DNA from: Clostridium sp.
GTDB lineage: Bacteria; Bacillota; Clostridia; Lachnospirales; Lachnospiraceae
Assembly: GCA_031275405.1 (NCBI GenBank)
Contig: JAISOV010000028.1
Coordinates: 1 to 53,942, forward strand
DNA length: 53,942 bases
Reading direction: 5' to 3'
The first letter of the stretch is position 1, and each line of letters begins with the position of its first letter. This document shows positions 6,869 through 17,066 of this stretch, one piece after another. A program made the position numbers and the translations under genes. The notes below the pieces were generated by a model. The model ran no database searches, was not told where the DNA came from, and worked only from the letters and a program-made list of their open reading frames with translations.

Positions 6869-9556
6869 TCAGGCAAGCTGTTCCGCCAAGACTTTCGGGA
6901 TCTCCGCCGCCGCCGCGGCAATCCCAGCCGGGTTCTTCCCTCCCGCCTGCGCCATATGGGAACGTCCGCCGCCGCCGCCGCCGACCAAAGGAGCAAGCCG
7001 TTTGATCAGGTTCCCCGCATGGGCGCCCCTGCTTACCGCCGTATCCGTGGCCATTGCCAGCAGGCTGACTTTCTCTCCCTGACCGGACAGAAGCACCACG
7101 ACGCCCTGCCCCAGCTTCTCTTTCAGCTGATCCCCAAGTTCCCTGAGCGCGTTAAGATCCACGCCGGAGACTTGGGCGGCCAGCAGCTTGACACCTTTTA
7201 TTTCCGTCACCCGATCCATGATATTTCCTAAGGATTCTTTGGCGGACTTGCTCTTCAGGGATTCGTTCTCGGAAGAAAGGGCTTTTAACTGTGTCATGAC
7301 CTGTCCGCATTTCTCCGGCAGGGAAGCCGGAACCGTTTTCATGGTTCTCGCCGCCGCTTCCAGCGTTTCTTCTAGTTGCTGGTAATATGCAAACACCTGA
7401 TTCCCGGTCAGGGCTTCTATCCGGCGTATCCCGGCGGCGATGCCGCTCTCGGACAGGATCTTGAACGCAGAGATCGCTCCGGTATGCGCCACATGGGTGC
7501 CGCCGCAGAGTTCTGCGGAAAAGTCCCCCATGCTGACTACCCGCACCGTTTCCCCGTATTTTTCCCCAAACAGAGCCGTCGCGCCGGACTTGCGGGCTTC
7601 GTCCATACTCATGACCCTGGTCTCTACCGGGAGATTCTCTATGATTTTTTCATTGACGATCTGCTCCGTCCGCCGGAGCTGCTCCCGCGTCATGGGGGCA
7701 AAATGGCTGAAATCAAAACGCAGCCGGGCTTCGTCCACATCGGAACCGGCCTGCTCCACATGAGACCCAAGCACTTCGCGCAGGGCTTTGTGCAGCAAGT
7801 GGGTGGCACTGTGGTTTTTACAGACGGCAACGCGGCGGCCCTGATCCACGGACAGGCTTACCTCGTCGCCGATCTTGATCATCCCCTCAGTCACGGTTCC
7901 CACATGCCCTACTTTTCCGCCGGGCAGTTTGATGGTATCCCTCACCTCGAACACGCCGCCGCCCGCACGGATCACGCCGATGTCGCCGTGCTGTCCGCCC
8001 ATGGTCGCGTAAAAGGGAGTTTCCTTCACGACGAGGGTACCGCTTTCCCCGTCCGTCAGGGCCTGTACGACTTCCGTACCCGTGGTCAGCGCCGTCACCT
8101 CAGAGGAATGGCCAAAACGCTCATAACCTACGAACTCCGTCGAAAGCTTAGGATCAAGGCTTTCGTACACCGTCACATCGGCGCCCATGTAATTCGTGGT
8201 CTTGCGAGCCTTACGGGCTTTCTCCCTCTGTTCCCGCATACACACATCGAAGCCCTCCAGATCCGCGGCAAATCCTTTTTCTTCCATGATCTCTTGGGTC
8301 AGATCGACCGGGAAGCCATAGGTATCATACAGTTTGAACGCGTCTTCCCCGGACAGCCGCGTCAGCCCGTTTTCCTTCATCCGGACTTCCATCTCGCCCA
8401 AAATATTCAAGCCTTGGTCGATGGTCTTTTCAAATTTCTCCTCTTCCTGGGTCAATACGTTCAGGATAAATTCCTTCTTTTCTTCCAGTTCCGGGTAGCC
8501 GTCCCTGCATTCCGCGATCACCGTCCGGCTTAAAAGCGCTAAAAATTTCCCCTCCAACATGCCTTGCCCGCCGGACGCGCTGCCGCCGATTCCCAGCAGT
8601 CTCGCGTGCCGTGCGGCCCGGCGTATCAGTCGGCGCAGGACGTAGCCTCTGCCCTCGTTGGACGGCAGGATCCCGTCGCTGACCAGAAAGGTGGCGGAAC
8701 GGATATGATCCGTGATCAAGCGGATGGAGACGGTCTGTTTGGCGTTTTCACCGTATCGCGCCTCCGCCAGTTCGCAGATCCGGTCGCGGATGGCTCTCAT
8801 GGTGTCAATATCAAAGACGGAACCCACGTCCTGCACCGACACCGCCAGCCGTTCCAAGCCCATCCCGGTGTCAATGTTCTTTTGCGCCAGTTCCGTATAA
8901 TGCCCGTTCCCGTCGCTTTCAAACTGCGTGAACACGTTGTTCCATACTTCCACGAAACGGTCGCACTCACAGCCCACCTTGCAGTCCGGCTTCCCGCAGC
9001 CGTACCGGCTCCCCCTATCGTAATAGATTTCCGAGCAGGGTCCGCAAGGCCCAGCCCCATGCTCCCAGAAATTGTCGCAGTTTCCGTTTTCATCCCGGGA
9101 AAAACGGGTGATCTTTTCCGGCGGAACGCCGATTTCCTCCGACCAGATCCGAAAAGCTTCCTCATCCTCATCATAAACGGAGGGATAAAGCCGTTCCGGA
9201 TCCATGCCGATGACATCTGTCATAAATTCCCAGCTCCAAGCAATGGCTTCTTTTTTGAAATAATCCCCAAAGGAAAAGTTGCCTAACATCTCAAAAAACG
9301 TCAGATGCCTGTCGGTTTTACCTACATTCTCAATGTCGCCCGTCCGGACGCATTTCTGACAGGTGGCCACCCGGCGGCTAGGCGGCGTCTCCTGCCCGGT
9401 AAAATAAGGCTTCAGGGGCGCCATCCCCGAGTTGATGATCAGAAGACTCTTATCGTTGTGCGGCACCAAAGAAAAGCTGTTCATTTTCAGGTGGCCTTTG
9501 CTTTCAAAGAAAGCCAGGAACATCCGGCGTAATTCGTTCACACCATATGGTTTCAT
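6869..9556 (-). CDS. alaS: alanyl-tRNA synthetase
   Basis: AlaRS of 895 residues charges tRNA-Ala in the cytosol. Order: class II catalytic core (start MKPYGVNELRRMF, then SMA-like NSGMAPLKPYFTG), tRNA-recognition region, editing domain with HATHLLHKALREV and CGGTH zinc/catalytic motifs, and a C-terminal oligomerisation domain ending in a Gly-rich GGGGGGRSHMAQAGG. The start at 9556 is fixed by GGAGGAAACCG directly upstream; an in-frame start 27 codons earlier would overlap the upstream intergenic and lacks a better site. The gene follows glyS by 70 bases on the same strand, so two aminoacyl-tRNA synthetase genes form one unit. No T-box leader was seen before either. Confidence 0.97.
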   Translation of the reverse strand: MKPYGVNELRRMFLAFFESKGHLKMNSFSLVPHNDKSLLIINSGMAPLKPYFTGQETPPSRRVATCQKCVRTGDIENVGKTDRHLTFFEMLGNFSFGDYFKKEAIAWSWEFMTDVIGMDPERLYPSVYDEDEEAFRIWSEEIGVPPEKITRFSRDENGNCDNFWEHGAGPCGPCSEIYYDRGSRYGCGKPDCKVGCECDRFVEVWNNVFTQFESDGNGHYTELAQKNIDTGMGLERLAVSVQDVGSVFDIDTMRAIRDRICELAEARYGENAKQTVSIRLITDHIRSATFLVSDGILPSNEGRGYVLRRLIRRAARHARLLGIGGSASGGQGMLEGKFLALLSRTVIAECRDGYPELEEKKEFILNVLTQEEEKFEKTIDQGLNILGEMEVRMKENGLTRLSGEDAFKLYDTYGFPVDLTQEIMEEKGFAADLEGFDVCMREQREKARKARKTTNYMGADVTVYESLDPKLSTEFVGYERFGHSSEVTALTTGTEVVQALTDGESGTLVVKETPFYATMGGQHGDIGVIRAGGGVFEVRDTIKLPGGKVGHVGTVTEGMIKIGDEVSLSVDQGRRVAVCKNHSATHLLHKALREVLGSHVEQAGSDVDEARLRFDFSHFAPMTREQLRRTEQIVNEKIIENLPVETRVMSMDEARKSGATALFGEKYGETVRVVSMGDFSAELCGGTHVAHTGAISAFKILSESGIAAGIRRIEALTGNQVFAYYQQLEETLEAAARTMKTVPASLPEKCGQVMTQLKALSSENESLKSKSAKESLGNIMDRVTEIKGVKLLAAQVSGVDLNALRELGDQLKEKLGQGVVVLLSGQGEKVSLLAMATDTAVSRGAHAGNLIKRLAPLVGGGGGGRSHMAQAGGKNPAGIAAAAAEIPKVLAEQLA

Positions 9557-9626
9557 CGGTTTCCTCCAAAGTTCGTTTTTTCCAAAAAGCAGACGGCGCG
9601 GCGGCAGGAACCTGCGCAGGCTTCGT

Positions 9627-11015
9627 TCAGAAAGCAAACCGATCCTCCAAGTATGCTTCCAGCTGCGCGATCGCTACCCGCTCCTGCTCCATGGAATCCC
9701 GGAAACGTACCGTGACGCAGCCGTCCGTTTCCGATGCAAAGTCATAGGTGATACAGAACGGCGTACCGATTTCGTCCTGCCTGCGGTATCTTTTCCCGAT
9801 ATTTCCTCTGTCGTCATACTCGCAGCTGTATTTCTTGGACAGCCGGGCATAGATTTTTTCCGCGCCCGCGCCCAGTTTCTTGCTCAAAGGCAGGATCCCG
9901 ATCTTGACCGGAGCCAGAGCCGGATGGAAACGCAGGACGGTACGCAGGTCGCCTCCCTCCAGTTCCTCTTCGTCGTAAGCGGAGCAGAGGAACGCCAGCA
10001 GTACCCGCTCCACGCCCAAGGATGGCTCGATCACATAAGGAAGGTACTTTTCCTTCTTTTCATCGTCAAAATAAGACAGGTCTTCACCGGACACGGTCTG
10101 GTGCTGGGTCAGGTCATAATCCGTCCTGTCCGCGATCCCCCATAGTTCCCCCCAGCCGAACGGGAAGCGGAACTCAATGTCGGTGGTCGCTTTGCTGTAA
10201 AAAGACAGCTCTTCCGGCGAATGGTCTCGAATCCTTAATTCTTCTTCTTTCAGGCCGAGAGTCTTGATCCACTGGATGCAGAAATTCCTCCAGTACTGGA
10301 ACCACTCCAAGTCGGTGTCCGGCTTGCAGAAAAATTCCAGTTCCATCTGCTCGAACTCCCGGGTGCGGAAGATGAAGTTGCCGGGGGTGATCTCATTGCG
10401 GAAAGATTTTCCTGCCTGCGCAATGCCGAAAGGCACTTTTTTCCGGGCAGTCCTCTGCACGTTCTTAAAGTTCACAAAAATGCCCTGGGCTGTTTCCGGT
10501 CTCAGATACACGGTGTTTTTGGCGTCCTCCGTGACCCCTTGGGAAGTCTTGAACATCAGGTTGAACTGGCGGATGTCCGTGAAATGATGTTTCCCACAGG
10601 AAGGACACGCAATCTGATGCTCCTCGATAAAAGCTTTCATCTGTTCCTGGCTCCAGCCGTCCAGCCCGCCCTCCAGCACGACCCCTTTTGCGGCGCAGTC
10701 GTCCTCTATGATCTTATCCGCACGGAAACGTTCATGGCATTCCTTGCAGTCCATCAGCGGGTCGGCAAAGCCCTGTAAATGTCCGCTGGCCACCCACGTC
10801 TGGGGATTCATGAGGATGGCGCAGTCCACGCCCACGTTATACGGGTTCTCCATCACGAACTTCTGCCACCATGCCTTTTTGATGTTATTTTTCAGCTCCA
10901 CGCCCAGGTTGCCGAAATCCCAGGTGTTTGCCAGCCCGCCATAAATCTCAGACCCGGGGTATACGAAGCCCCTTGCCTTTGCCAGCGCTACGATTTTTTC
11001 CATTGTCTTTTCCAT
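9627..11015 (-). CDS. glyS: glycyl-tRNA synthetase, single-chain type
   Basis: A 462-residue class II GlyRS of the homodimeric (eukaryote/archaea-like) form, which many Firmicutes use in place of separate alpha and beta subunits. Visible: [20 protein letters not shown] at the N-terminus, CKECHE and CPSCGKHH zinc-type pairs in the insertion, motif 2 [19 protein letters not shown], motif 3 [15 protein letters not shown], and a C-terminal anticodon-binding domain. GGAGGGAAGC before ATG at 11015 sets the start. Upstream of alaS in the same operon. Confidence 0.96.
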   Translation of the reverse strand: MEKTMEKIVALAKARGFVYPGSEIYGGLANTWDFGNLGVELKNNIKKAWWQKFVMENPYNVGVDCAILMNPQTWVASGHLQGFADPLMDCKECHERFRADKIIEDDCAAKGVVLEGGLDGWSQEQMKAFIEEHQIACPSCGKHHFTDIRQFNLMFKTSQGVTEDAKNTVYLRPETAQGIFVNFKNVQRTARKKVPFGIAQAGKSFRNEITPGNFIFRTREFEQMELEFFCKPDTDLEWFQYWRNFCIQWIKTLGLKEEELRIRDHSPEELSFYSKATTDIEFRFPFGWGELWGIADRTDYDLTQHQTVSGEDLSYFDDEKKEKYLPYVIEPSLGVERVLLAFLCSAYDEEELEGGDLRTVLRFHPALAPVKIGILPLSKKLGAGAEKIYARLSKKYSCEYDDRGNIGKRYRRQDEIGTPFCITYDFASETDGCVTVRFRDSMEQERVAIAQLEAYLEDRFAF

Positions 11016-11102
11016 GCTTCCCTCCCGTTCCAGCCGTCCGGCTGTATTTTGCGCTGTTTTGGCTGTTCCGCCGCCGTCCGGTTTCCTGCCTGCCCGCTCC
11101 CT

Positions 11103-11735
11103 TTATTTCATAATAATATAAGTATACCCTTCCTCATCGGAGGGAGAGACCGTTCCGTCCTCGTTCAGTACGGCGCCCTCGTTTACATACCGTATTTTTT
11201 TCGGACAGCGCAGCTCCATTTTTTCCTCCGCGATCAGGAGATACCACTTCCCCAGGGCGGCGATTTCCTCTTTCCCTATCACGGCGGCATCCCTTACGTC
11301 CACCATGGAAACATCCAGCGTATAGCCCTGTTCATAGGCCCTGGCGATGGTTCCGTAATAAAGCTCGTTCCCGGTAAAATCCCGGTAGGCCTGCGGGCTG
11401 TCAAAGACATGCCGCACGACCGCCTGATTGGTTCCGTCTGGCGTTTTTTCCACCGACTCCACGCGCACGGTCTTAGCACTTTCCCCGTTCGCCGCTTTTT
11501 GCTCGTTGTATTCCCGCACTTCTTCCAGCACCATATCGCGCAGTTCGGAAATGTCATAATAGTCCTTGTCGAAATCCGCCACCAGATAGGACGTGACCGT
11601 CCCGTCCTTCGACACCGCCAGAGTGGAGCCGACGGCCGTTCCGGAAATATTCCCCTGCCCGCAGGCGCTTAAAGCCCAGGCGCACAGACCGATACAGCCT
11701 GCTATGCTGCTTACCGTATGCTTTCTTTTCTTCAT
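11103..11735 (-). CDS. predicted lipoprotein, function unknown
   Basis: A 210-residue protein starts MKKRKHTVSSIAG, has a hydrophobic signal and a lipobox ALSAC followed by GQG; the Cys would be lipidated and anchored outside the membrane. The start at 11735 is preferred over an in-frame one 13 codons upstream because GGGGAGAATCC precedes it. The body is mixed alpha/beta with many acidic residues and repeated DxxD/E pairs (FDKDYYDISELRDMVLEE). I recognise no domain. It lies between recO and glyS and 87 bases from the latter, but may be a separate unit. Confidence 0.8.
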   Translation of the reverse strand: MKKRKHTVSSIAGCIGLCAWALSACGQGNISGTAVGSTLAVSKDGTVTSYLVADFDKDYYDISELRDMVLEEVREYNEQKAANGESAKTVRVESVEKTPDGTNQAVVRHVFDSPQAYRDFTGNELYYGTIARAYEQGYTLDVSMVDVRDAAVIGKEEIAALGKWYLLIAEEKMELRCPKKIRYVNEGAVLNEDGTVSPSDEEGYTYIIMK

Positions 11736-11825
11736 GGATTCTCCCCTACGGTTGGTGATTGGGATGAGCTTCATGGCTGTCTGGCTCGCTTCCTTACAGG
11801 TAGTATACCCAATCGGGAAGACTTT

Positions 11826-11990
11826 GTAAAGCGGACATTCGCATTCCGCCGCGCCGCACGTTCACGAACGCAGGCTGTTTCGCAGCGATCGGCATCCCCC
11901 TATGCCCATCGCTTAGGAACGGTTACGGAATCACTTGTGCTGATGAGCGGGCGGTTTCCGTCAGGACGATGAGCAGAAAACGCGCATAGC
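11826..11990. repeat. dispersed intergenic repeat, copy A (family 2)
   Basis: This gene-free stretch starts with AAAGCGGACATTCGCA, whose reverse complement occurs at 22320-22340. Short inverted repeats are frequent (CGTTCACGAACG, GCGCATAGCGGGC). The shared core with copies B (22241-22345) and C (33489-33612) is a GTTCCT-AGCA-GTA-CGCA block next to TGCGAA; copy A is the most divergent. Confidence 0.5.
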
Positions 11991-11993
11991 GGG

Positions 11994-12680
11994 CTATGTA
12001 AGTTTTGTTGCGGCTAGAGTTTTCAGAACCGCCAAAGTTTTGAAGTCCCGGTCCATGCATCTGCGGCAATACGCCTTGGAAATCTGCTCCAGCTGTCCTA
12101 AGACGGTATCGTTCACGGTGAAGGTATACAGCTTTTCGACGGTACTGGCCGCTATATAATGCAGGGCATATCTGGTGGATTCTTCCAGTCCCTTCTCCTG
12201 CCCCATTCCCAGCGCCATAGCCGGATCTGTGGAAAACTCTCCGTTTACAGCGATGGCTTTCAACTCAAAAACGCATTTCACCAAGCGCCTGGACAGCGCG
12301 GGGGCGGTGACGGCCCGCAAGGACTGATAAAGAAGCTTGAGCATCTGGCTTTCGTCATTGTTTTCTCTGGTATAATAATCGGCCACTTCCGCAAAGTACA
12401 TCCCATAACAGGCGCCTATGTAATCTGTCCGCAGCTCCTCAAAATAACTCTGGATCTGCGCTTCGCAGACGGTATAGGAATCCCGCCCTTCCGCCAGCCA
12501 GTACCTGCCGAAGGAAAAAGGGTTGGTAGCCGCCGCCAGCTTCCCCGTCGGCCTTCTTGCGCCTCTGGCAAAGGCGGCTATCTTCCCTCTTTCTTTCGTC
12601 AGCAGGCAGATCCGGCGATCACATTCCCCGACAGGCGTCTGCCTTAAAATCATTCCGGTCACACATATGGACTCCCGCAT
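11994..12680 (-). CDS. recO: DNA repair protein RecO
   Basis: A 228-residue RecO, which helps load RecA at gaps by annealing and binding SSB with RecR. The N-terminal OB-fold is typical: VTGMILRQTPVGECDRRICLLTKERGKIAAFARGARRP. The C-terminal helical domain holds AYCRRCMDRD where many family members have a zinc-binding cluster; only part of a four-Cys set is present. The start at 12680 fits the family N-terminus and has GGGAGTG upstream. It overlaps the small YqzL-like gene and follows era, an arrangement common in Clostridia. Confidence 0.93.
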   Translation of the reverse strand: MRESICVTGMILRQTPVGECDRRICLLTKERGKIAAFARGARRPTGKLAAATNPFSFGRYWLAEGRDSYTVCEAQIQSYFEELRTDYIGACYGMYFAEVADYYTRENNDESQMLKLLYQSLRAVTAPALSRRLVKCVFELKAIAVNGEFSTDPAMALGMGQEKGLEESTRYALHYIAASTVEKLYTFTVNDTVLGQLEQISKAYCRRCMDRDFKTLAVLKTLAATKLT

Positions 12681-12813
12681 AAGGATTCACTCCCAGACGC
12701 TGCGCCTGCGGCTTTGAAGCGTCTATTCTCTTCTTTTCTTTGTGGATATAAGATAAATAGTCGTCTATCCTGCCGCTGCCTAAAAATTGCTGCCAGTAAT
12801 TCAATGATTTCAT
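12619..12813 (-). CDS. YqzL-like small protein
   Basis: A 64-residue frame begins MKSLNYWQQFLGSGRIDDYL, resembling the short YqzL family (W-x-x-F-x-x-[ST]G-x-I-x-x-Y-L) found between era and recO in many Firmicutes. The last 20 residues overlap recO in another frame, so the protein is somewhat longer than the usual 40-50 residues. The ribosome site (GGGG before TATACG) is weak. Function unknown in the family. Confidence 0.55.
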   Translation of the reverse strand: MKSLNYWQQFLGSGRIDDYLSYIHKEKKRIDASKPQAQRLGVNPYAGVHMCDRNDFKADACRGM

Positions 12814-12965
12814 CGTATACCCCGTTCATATCCTGTGTCTGTCTTCATAAGTCTTCTCAGGTTCCAGAATGTGCGCGTAGGTACATCTTCGTTCCGGTGC
12901 TATGTACCTTTTATAGAATCGCTCACATCTGTTATTAGGGTTCGCTTTTTTCTTTTTTCTATTCG

Positions 12966-13874
12966 CTATCCCAGATCTTTCCTTTCGTATCCGAATTCGC
13001 GCAGGGAAGCCGCTTTGTCGCGCCAGTTCTTGCGAACCTTGACCCACAGCCGCAGATTTACCTTTTTTTTCAAAAGATCCTGGATCTCCATCCGTGCCTT
13101 GGTGCCGATGGTCTTAATCTTCTCTCCGCCCTTCCCTAAGATGATCGCCTTGTGGGTCGATTTTTCACAGAAAATCGTCGCTTCGATGTCGTAGATGGCT
13201 TTCCGCTCCTTCATGGATTCCACCGTTACGGCGATACCATGGGGAACCTCTTCCTCCAGTGCCGCCAGCGCCTGTTCCCGAATCAGTTCCGCCGTAAGCC
13301 GACGCGTGGGCTGGTCGGTCAGCGTGTCCGGCTCATACAGCATAGGTCCCTGCGGCAGATAGTCCACGATACACCTGAGCAGCACGTCCGTATGGCTTCC
13401 TTTCAGAGCGGACAAAGGCACGATCTCCTGAAACTCCAGTTCCTTCCGGTAAGCGTCTATGACTTTGAGGATTTCTTCCCGTTTCACTTGATCCACCTTG
13501 TTGATGACCAGAAAGACAGGAGTGCGGACTCGCCTGAGCTGTTCGAGGATGTGGCGCTCCCCGGCTCCGATGAAAGTGGTCGGCTCCACCAGCCAGAGGA
13601 CGACGTCCACTTCCCCCAGCGTCTGTTCGGATGTACGCACCATGTAGTCGCCCAGTCTGTGCTTGGGCTTATGGATACCCGGGGTATCCACAAAGACGAT
13701 CTGCGCTTCCTCGGTGGTGAGGACAGCGCGGATACGTTCTCTGGTGGTCTGCGGTTTGCCGGAGGTGATTGCCACTTTCTGCCCGATCAGCCGGTTCATG
13801 AGGGTGGATTTCCCTACGTTGGGTCTGCCGATCAGTGTCACGAAGCCGGATTTATATGCCGGAGATTCTTTCAT
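12966..13874 (-). CDS. era: GTPase Era
   Basis: A 302-residue Era, a GTPase for 16S rRNA maturation and 30S assembly. G1 GRPNVGKST (residues 16-24), switch/G2 region QTTRERIRAV, G3 DTPGIHKPKH, G4 NKVD and a C-terminal KH domain with the GKGGEKIKTIGTKAR signature. Length and order match the family. It is the first gene of the leftward era, yqzL-like, recO group. GAAAGGAAA lies about 10 bases before the ATG. Confidence 0.97.
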   Translation of the reverse strand: MKESPAYKSGFVTLIGRPNVGKSTLMNRLIGQKVAITSGKPQTTRERIRAVLTTEEAQIVFVDTPGIHKPKHRLGDYMVRTSEQTLGEVDVVLWLVEPTTFIGAGERHILEQLRRVRTPVFLVINKVDQVKREEILKVIDAYRKELEFQEIVPLSALKGSHTDVLLRCIVDYLPQGPMLYEPDTLTDQPTRRLTAELIREQALAALEEEVPHGIAVTVESMKERKAIYDIEATIFCEKSTHKAIILGKGGEKIKTIGTKARMEIQDLLKKKVNLRLWVKVRKNWRDKAASLREFGYERKDLG

Positions 13875-14013
13875 ATGAGGAAGTTTCCTTTCTTAAGCTA
13901 CCATAAGCTATCATACTTCATGCTGGATTCCACGCCGGATCTTACCGGTTCTTACCAGATCTTAGCTTGTGGAAGATCTTTCCGTATCGAAGCTTTTTCT
14001 TGGATCCGGCGGT

Positions 14014-17000
14014 TCAGAGCAGATCCTCTGTCGTCCGGAAGAGTTTTTGTTCTTCCTGGATCCGCCGGGCGTTCCCGACGACGCACAGGTAGCCGTCCCG
14101 CAGGAAGCCTTGGATATAGGCCGCCAGCTCCCGGATGTCCTGTACCTTAGCCGCCAGAACCTCGTCTCGCTCTTGCTGCAGCGTGTCCTGGGTGATCCCG
14201 GTCATATAGGCGCTCAAAGAAAACAGCCCTTTTGCCGCCGGGTTCATCGGCATGTCCAGCTCGCTGACCGCGCCGATGATATACTGGGTCATGGTTCGCT
14301 CGTCCGCCCGGAACCCGGCAACCGCTTCCGTCGCTTCTTCATAGACGGTGATGGTGTCTTTCAGATTCGGATCTCGGTAGGACACAAAGTAACTGTCGCC
14401 GGATTTCCCGAAACCGCACATGCAGCCGTAAGCGCCGCCTTTCACACGCACCTTGTTCCAAAGGTACGCATATCCTAGCATGACTTTCAGGACACGCAGT
14501 TCTCCCCGGTAGGGAAGCCCTTTCCTGCGGAAATTCCCCGCCCGGCAGACATACTGCACTTCTCCGGGGGTCATGAAGCCCTCATTCTTACAGCTCAACT
14601 TGGGTACGTACCGCTCTTTGGGAACTTCCTCGGTGTAAAGCTTTTCGCGAAGCCGCCGCAAAGGCTCCTCCAGGCAGGCGTATCCCTCCTGCGTTCCCGT
14701 AAAGTCCACCATCAGGTTTTCCGGCCGGAAAACCATCTTCGCCAGCCGTGCCAGTTTCTCGCAAAGATCTTCCGCTTTTTCCTCAAAATGCTCTTCCAGA
14801 GACGAGAGGAGCCGATAGAATGAATGGCCGGTCAGTTCCTCGCTCAGCGCCCCCGCCACGCTCCCGTAGGATAACGCCCTGCCCACCGCGATACTGTGTC
14901 CGGAGGACATCATCCCTGCCTGCATGGCGGATTTTCCTTCCGCGAGGATCTCATAAATACGTTTCTTGTGAGTAAAATCACTGGTAAACAGGATTTCCTC
15001 CAGCAGCGCAAACGCTTTGCCGAGGTTGCCGTACAGCACCTTGGTTTTCAGTTCCAAGGTGGCGGTGCAGTCCGCCGGATCCTCCACCCGGGAATATAAG
15101 CCGGTCACGGGCGACATCCCGCCGGTGGCGATATGGATGGCATGGAACAGGTCGCCATATTCATAATGCTCCGTGTTCAGCAGCCCCAACACCCCTTTCA
15201 GGACGCCGACATACGCAAAGAACTCCCCCGGAATCTCCCGCAGACGGAAGATCAGCCGCAGATAACCGATCCCGTTGGTAAAAATATCATGGAACAATAC
15301 CTTCGTATCCCCTATGCGGCGTTCCTCGTTGAGCAAGGAAGCCGCTTCTTTTTTCAGATCCTCTCTTTTTAAGACAGGAATCTTTTCCAGATCCTCCCTG
15401 CTGTCCGGCGTTTCCTGAAACGTTTTCAGCGCTTCCCCGTCCTCGATCATCCGGCGGAGTTCCTCCGCACCCATAGCCGCTTTCCGCGCCGCCAGTTTTT
15501 CTTTTAATTCTTCCTCTTTCCGGGTGCTCAGGCCCTTTTTCGGCTCCAGTACCACCACCGAACAGTGCTGGTTGGAAAGCAGATAGGTTTCCAGCAGTTT
15601 TTCAAAATAGCCGTTTTCCACCTGGCTTCGCAGAAAAGCAAAAGTTTCGTTGGCTTCCACATGGAGAAAGGGCCTGCGGTCGTCGTAAAGCCAGCTGTCC
15701 AGAATCTGCAGTCCGTATATCAGCCCCTTAGGGTAGGAACCGAAATCGGCTTCGCGGTACTTAAATTCAAAGTAGCTGATCCCCGCCAGAAGCGCTTTCC
15801 GGTCAAAGCCCTCCGCCGCGACTTTGCGCAGGATTTCCTGCACCACGTCCAGAAACTCCTTTTCCTTTCCCGTATCCACGTTTTTGGAGACCACGCTGAA
15901 ATAAGGCTGGTATACCCCGTTTTCATAAGTGCTGTAGATCTCCTTACCGATCCCCCTGTCCGTCAGGGCTTTCTTGACGGGCGCGCCAGGTGCGGAACAC
16001 AGGGCATAGTCCAGGATCTGGAATGCCACATACAGCTCTTTGTCCAGACTGTCGCCGATTGACAGGTTCCACGAAAGATAGCCGTTCTCTTTTTCTTTCT
16101 CCCCGTCTCCGATGGGATATTCCTTGACGACACGGCGTCCGGTCTGGGGCGGCTCCTGCCTTCCAACCCGGGAATCCACCGAGATCTCGTCAAAAGCGGA
16201 CAGATACCGCTCGTCCAGAAACGCGAGCTTCTCCGCCATGTCCATGTCGCCGTACAGATAAAGATAGCTGTTGGAGGGATGGTAGAAGCGACGGTAAAAA
16301 TCCAAGAACTGCTCATAGGTCAGGCTCGGGATCACTTCCGGATCTCCGCCGGATTCGTTCCCGTAAGTGACGTCAGGATAAAGGGAGTTCAGGATCTGGC
16401 GCTCCAGCACATCGTCCGGCGAAGAAAACGCCCCTCTCATCTCATTATAGACCACGCCGTTGATTTTCAATTCGTCCGTCTCGTTTGACAGTTCATAATG
16501 CCAGCCCTCCTGCCGGAAGATGTTGGGATTCTCGGCAGCCTTGGGATGAAACACCGCGTCCAGATAAACGTGCAGCAGATTCTGGAAATCTTTGTTATTA
16601 CAGCTTGATACTGGATAGACGGTTTTGTCCGGATAAGTCATGGCATTTAGGAAGGTATTCAAGGAACCCTTCGCCAGTTCGATAAAAGGATCTTTTACCG
16701 GAAACTCCCTTGAGCCGCACAGTACGGAATGTTCCAGAATGTGCGCCACCCCGGTGGAATCCTTGGGCGGCGTCCGGAAGCCGATATAAAAGACCTTGTT
16801 CTCGTCCTGATTGGACAGCAGGACCACTCTCGCCCCGCTCTTCTTATGCCGCAGCAGACAGCCTTCCGAAGCCAGGTCTCCGAGCCTGCGCCGCTCTATG
16901 ATTTCATAAGAGGCCAGGGTTTCTATGGAACTTGACAGGCTTGCCGGGTTTTCAGGGAAATCTCGAAAGGATCCTGTTTTCGGTTCTGTCCTGGATTCCC

Positions 17001-17031
17001 CTTGGGTACCATTCTGGAAATTTTCTTTCAT
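14014..17031 (-). CDS. M16C zinc peptidase, PreP-like
   Basis: A 1005-residue peptidase of the M16C (presequence protease-like) family. The zinc motif HILEH sits in GVAHILEHSVLCGS (about residues 95-108), followed by NTFLNAMTYPDKTVYPVSS, typical for the family, and the third Glu in NGVVYNEMRGAFSS. The two halves form a clam-like chamber that degrades short peptides. No signal peptide is seen, so it is probably cytosolic. AGGAGCAAA precedes the ATG. It is a core gene by composition (GC-rich) and should not be confused with the RiPP M16 peptidase at 807-2042. Followed leftward by era after 140 bases. Confidence 0.93.
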   Translation of the reverse strand: MKENFQNGTQGESRTEPKTGSFRDFPENPASLSSSIETLASYEIIERRRLGDLASEGCLLRHKKSGARVVLLSNQDENKVFYIGFRTPPKDSTGVAHILEHSVLCGSREFPVKDPFIELAKGSLNTFLNAMTYPDKTVYPVSSCNNKDFQNLLHVYLDAVFHPKAAENPNIFRQEGWHYELSNETDELKINGVVYNEMRGAFSSPDDVLERQILNSLYPDVTYGNESGGDPEVIPSLTYEQFLDFYRRFYHPSNSYLYLYGDMDMAEKLAFLDERYLSAFDEISVDSRVGRQEPPQTGRRVVKEYPIGDGEKEKENGYLSWNLSIGDSLDKELYVAFQILDYALCSAPGAPVKKALTDRGIGKEIYSTYENGVYQPYFSVVSKNVDTGKEKEFLDVVQEILRKVAAEGFDRKALLAGISYFEFKYREADFGSYPKGLIYGLQILDSWLYDDRRPFLHVEANETFAFLRSQVENGYFEKLLETYLLSNQHCSVVVLEPKKGLSTRKEEELKEKLAARKAAMGAEELRRMIEDGEALKTFQETPDSREDLEKIPVLKREDLKKEAASLLNEERRIGDTKVLFHDIFTNGIGYLRLIFRLREIPGEFFAYVGVLKGVLGLLNTEHYEYGDLFHAIHIATGGMSPVTGLYSRVEDPADCTATLELKTKVLYGNLGKAFALLEEILFTSDFTHKKRIYEILAEGKSAMQAGMMSSGHSIAVGRALSYGSVAGALSEELTGHSFYRLLSSLEEHFEEKAEDLCEKLARLAKMVFRPENLMVDFTGTQEGYACLEEPLRRLREKLYTEEVPKERYVPKLSCKNEGFMTPGEVQYVCRAGNFRRKGLPYRGELRVLKVMLGYAYLWNKVRVKGGAYGCMCGFGKSGDSYFVSYRDPNLKDTITVYEEATEAVAGFRADERTMTQYIIGAVSELDMPMNPAAKGLFSLSAYMTGITQDTLQQERDEVLAAKVQDIRELAAYIQGFLRDGYLCVVGNARRIQEEQKLFRTTEDLL

Positions 17032-17066
17032 TTTGCTCCTATCTGCCCGCTTTCGTGGGCGTACTG

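Noticed and set aside
7376..8533. Long rightward frame (385 codons) opposite alaS
   Set aside because: It lies wholly inside the alaS gene on the other strand, has an unnatural His/Arg/Pro-rich make-up and no ribosome site; alaS has every family motif.
11016..11102. T-box riboswitch before glyS-alaS
   Set aside because: The gap is only 87 bases and has neither an AGGGTGGNACCGCG-type T-box core nor a terminator.
14014..17031. Role of the large M16C peptidase in RiPP maturation
   Set aside because: It is a PreP-type core gene far from the island with host composition; the cluster has its own M16 peptidase.
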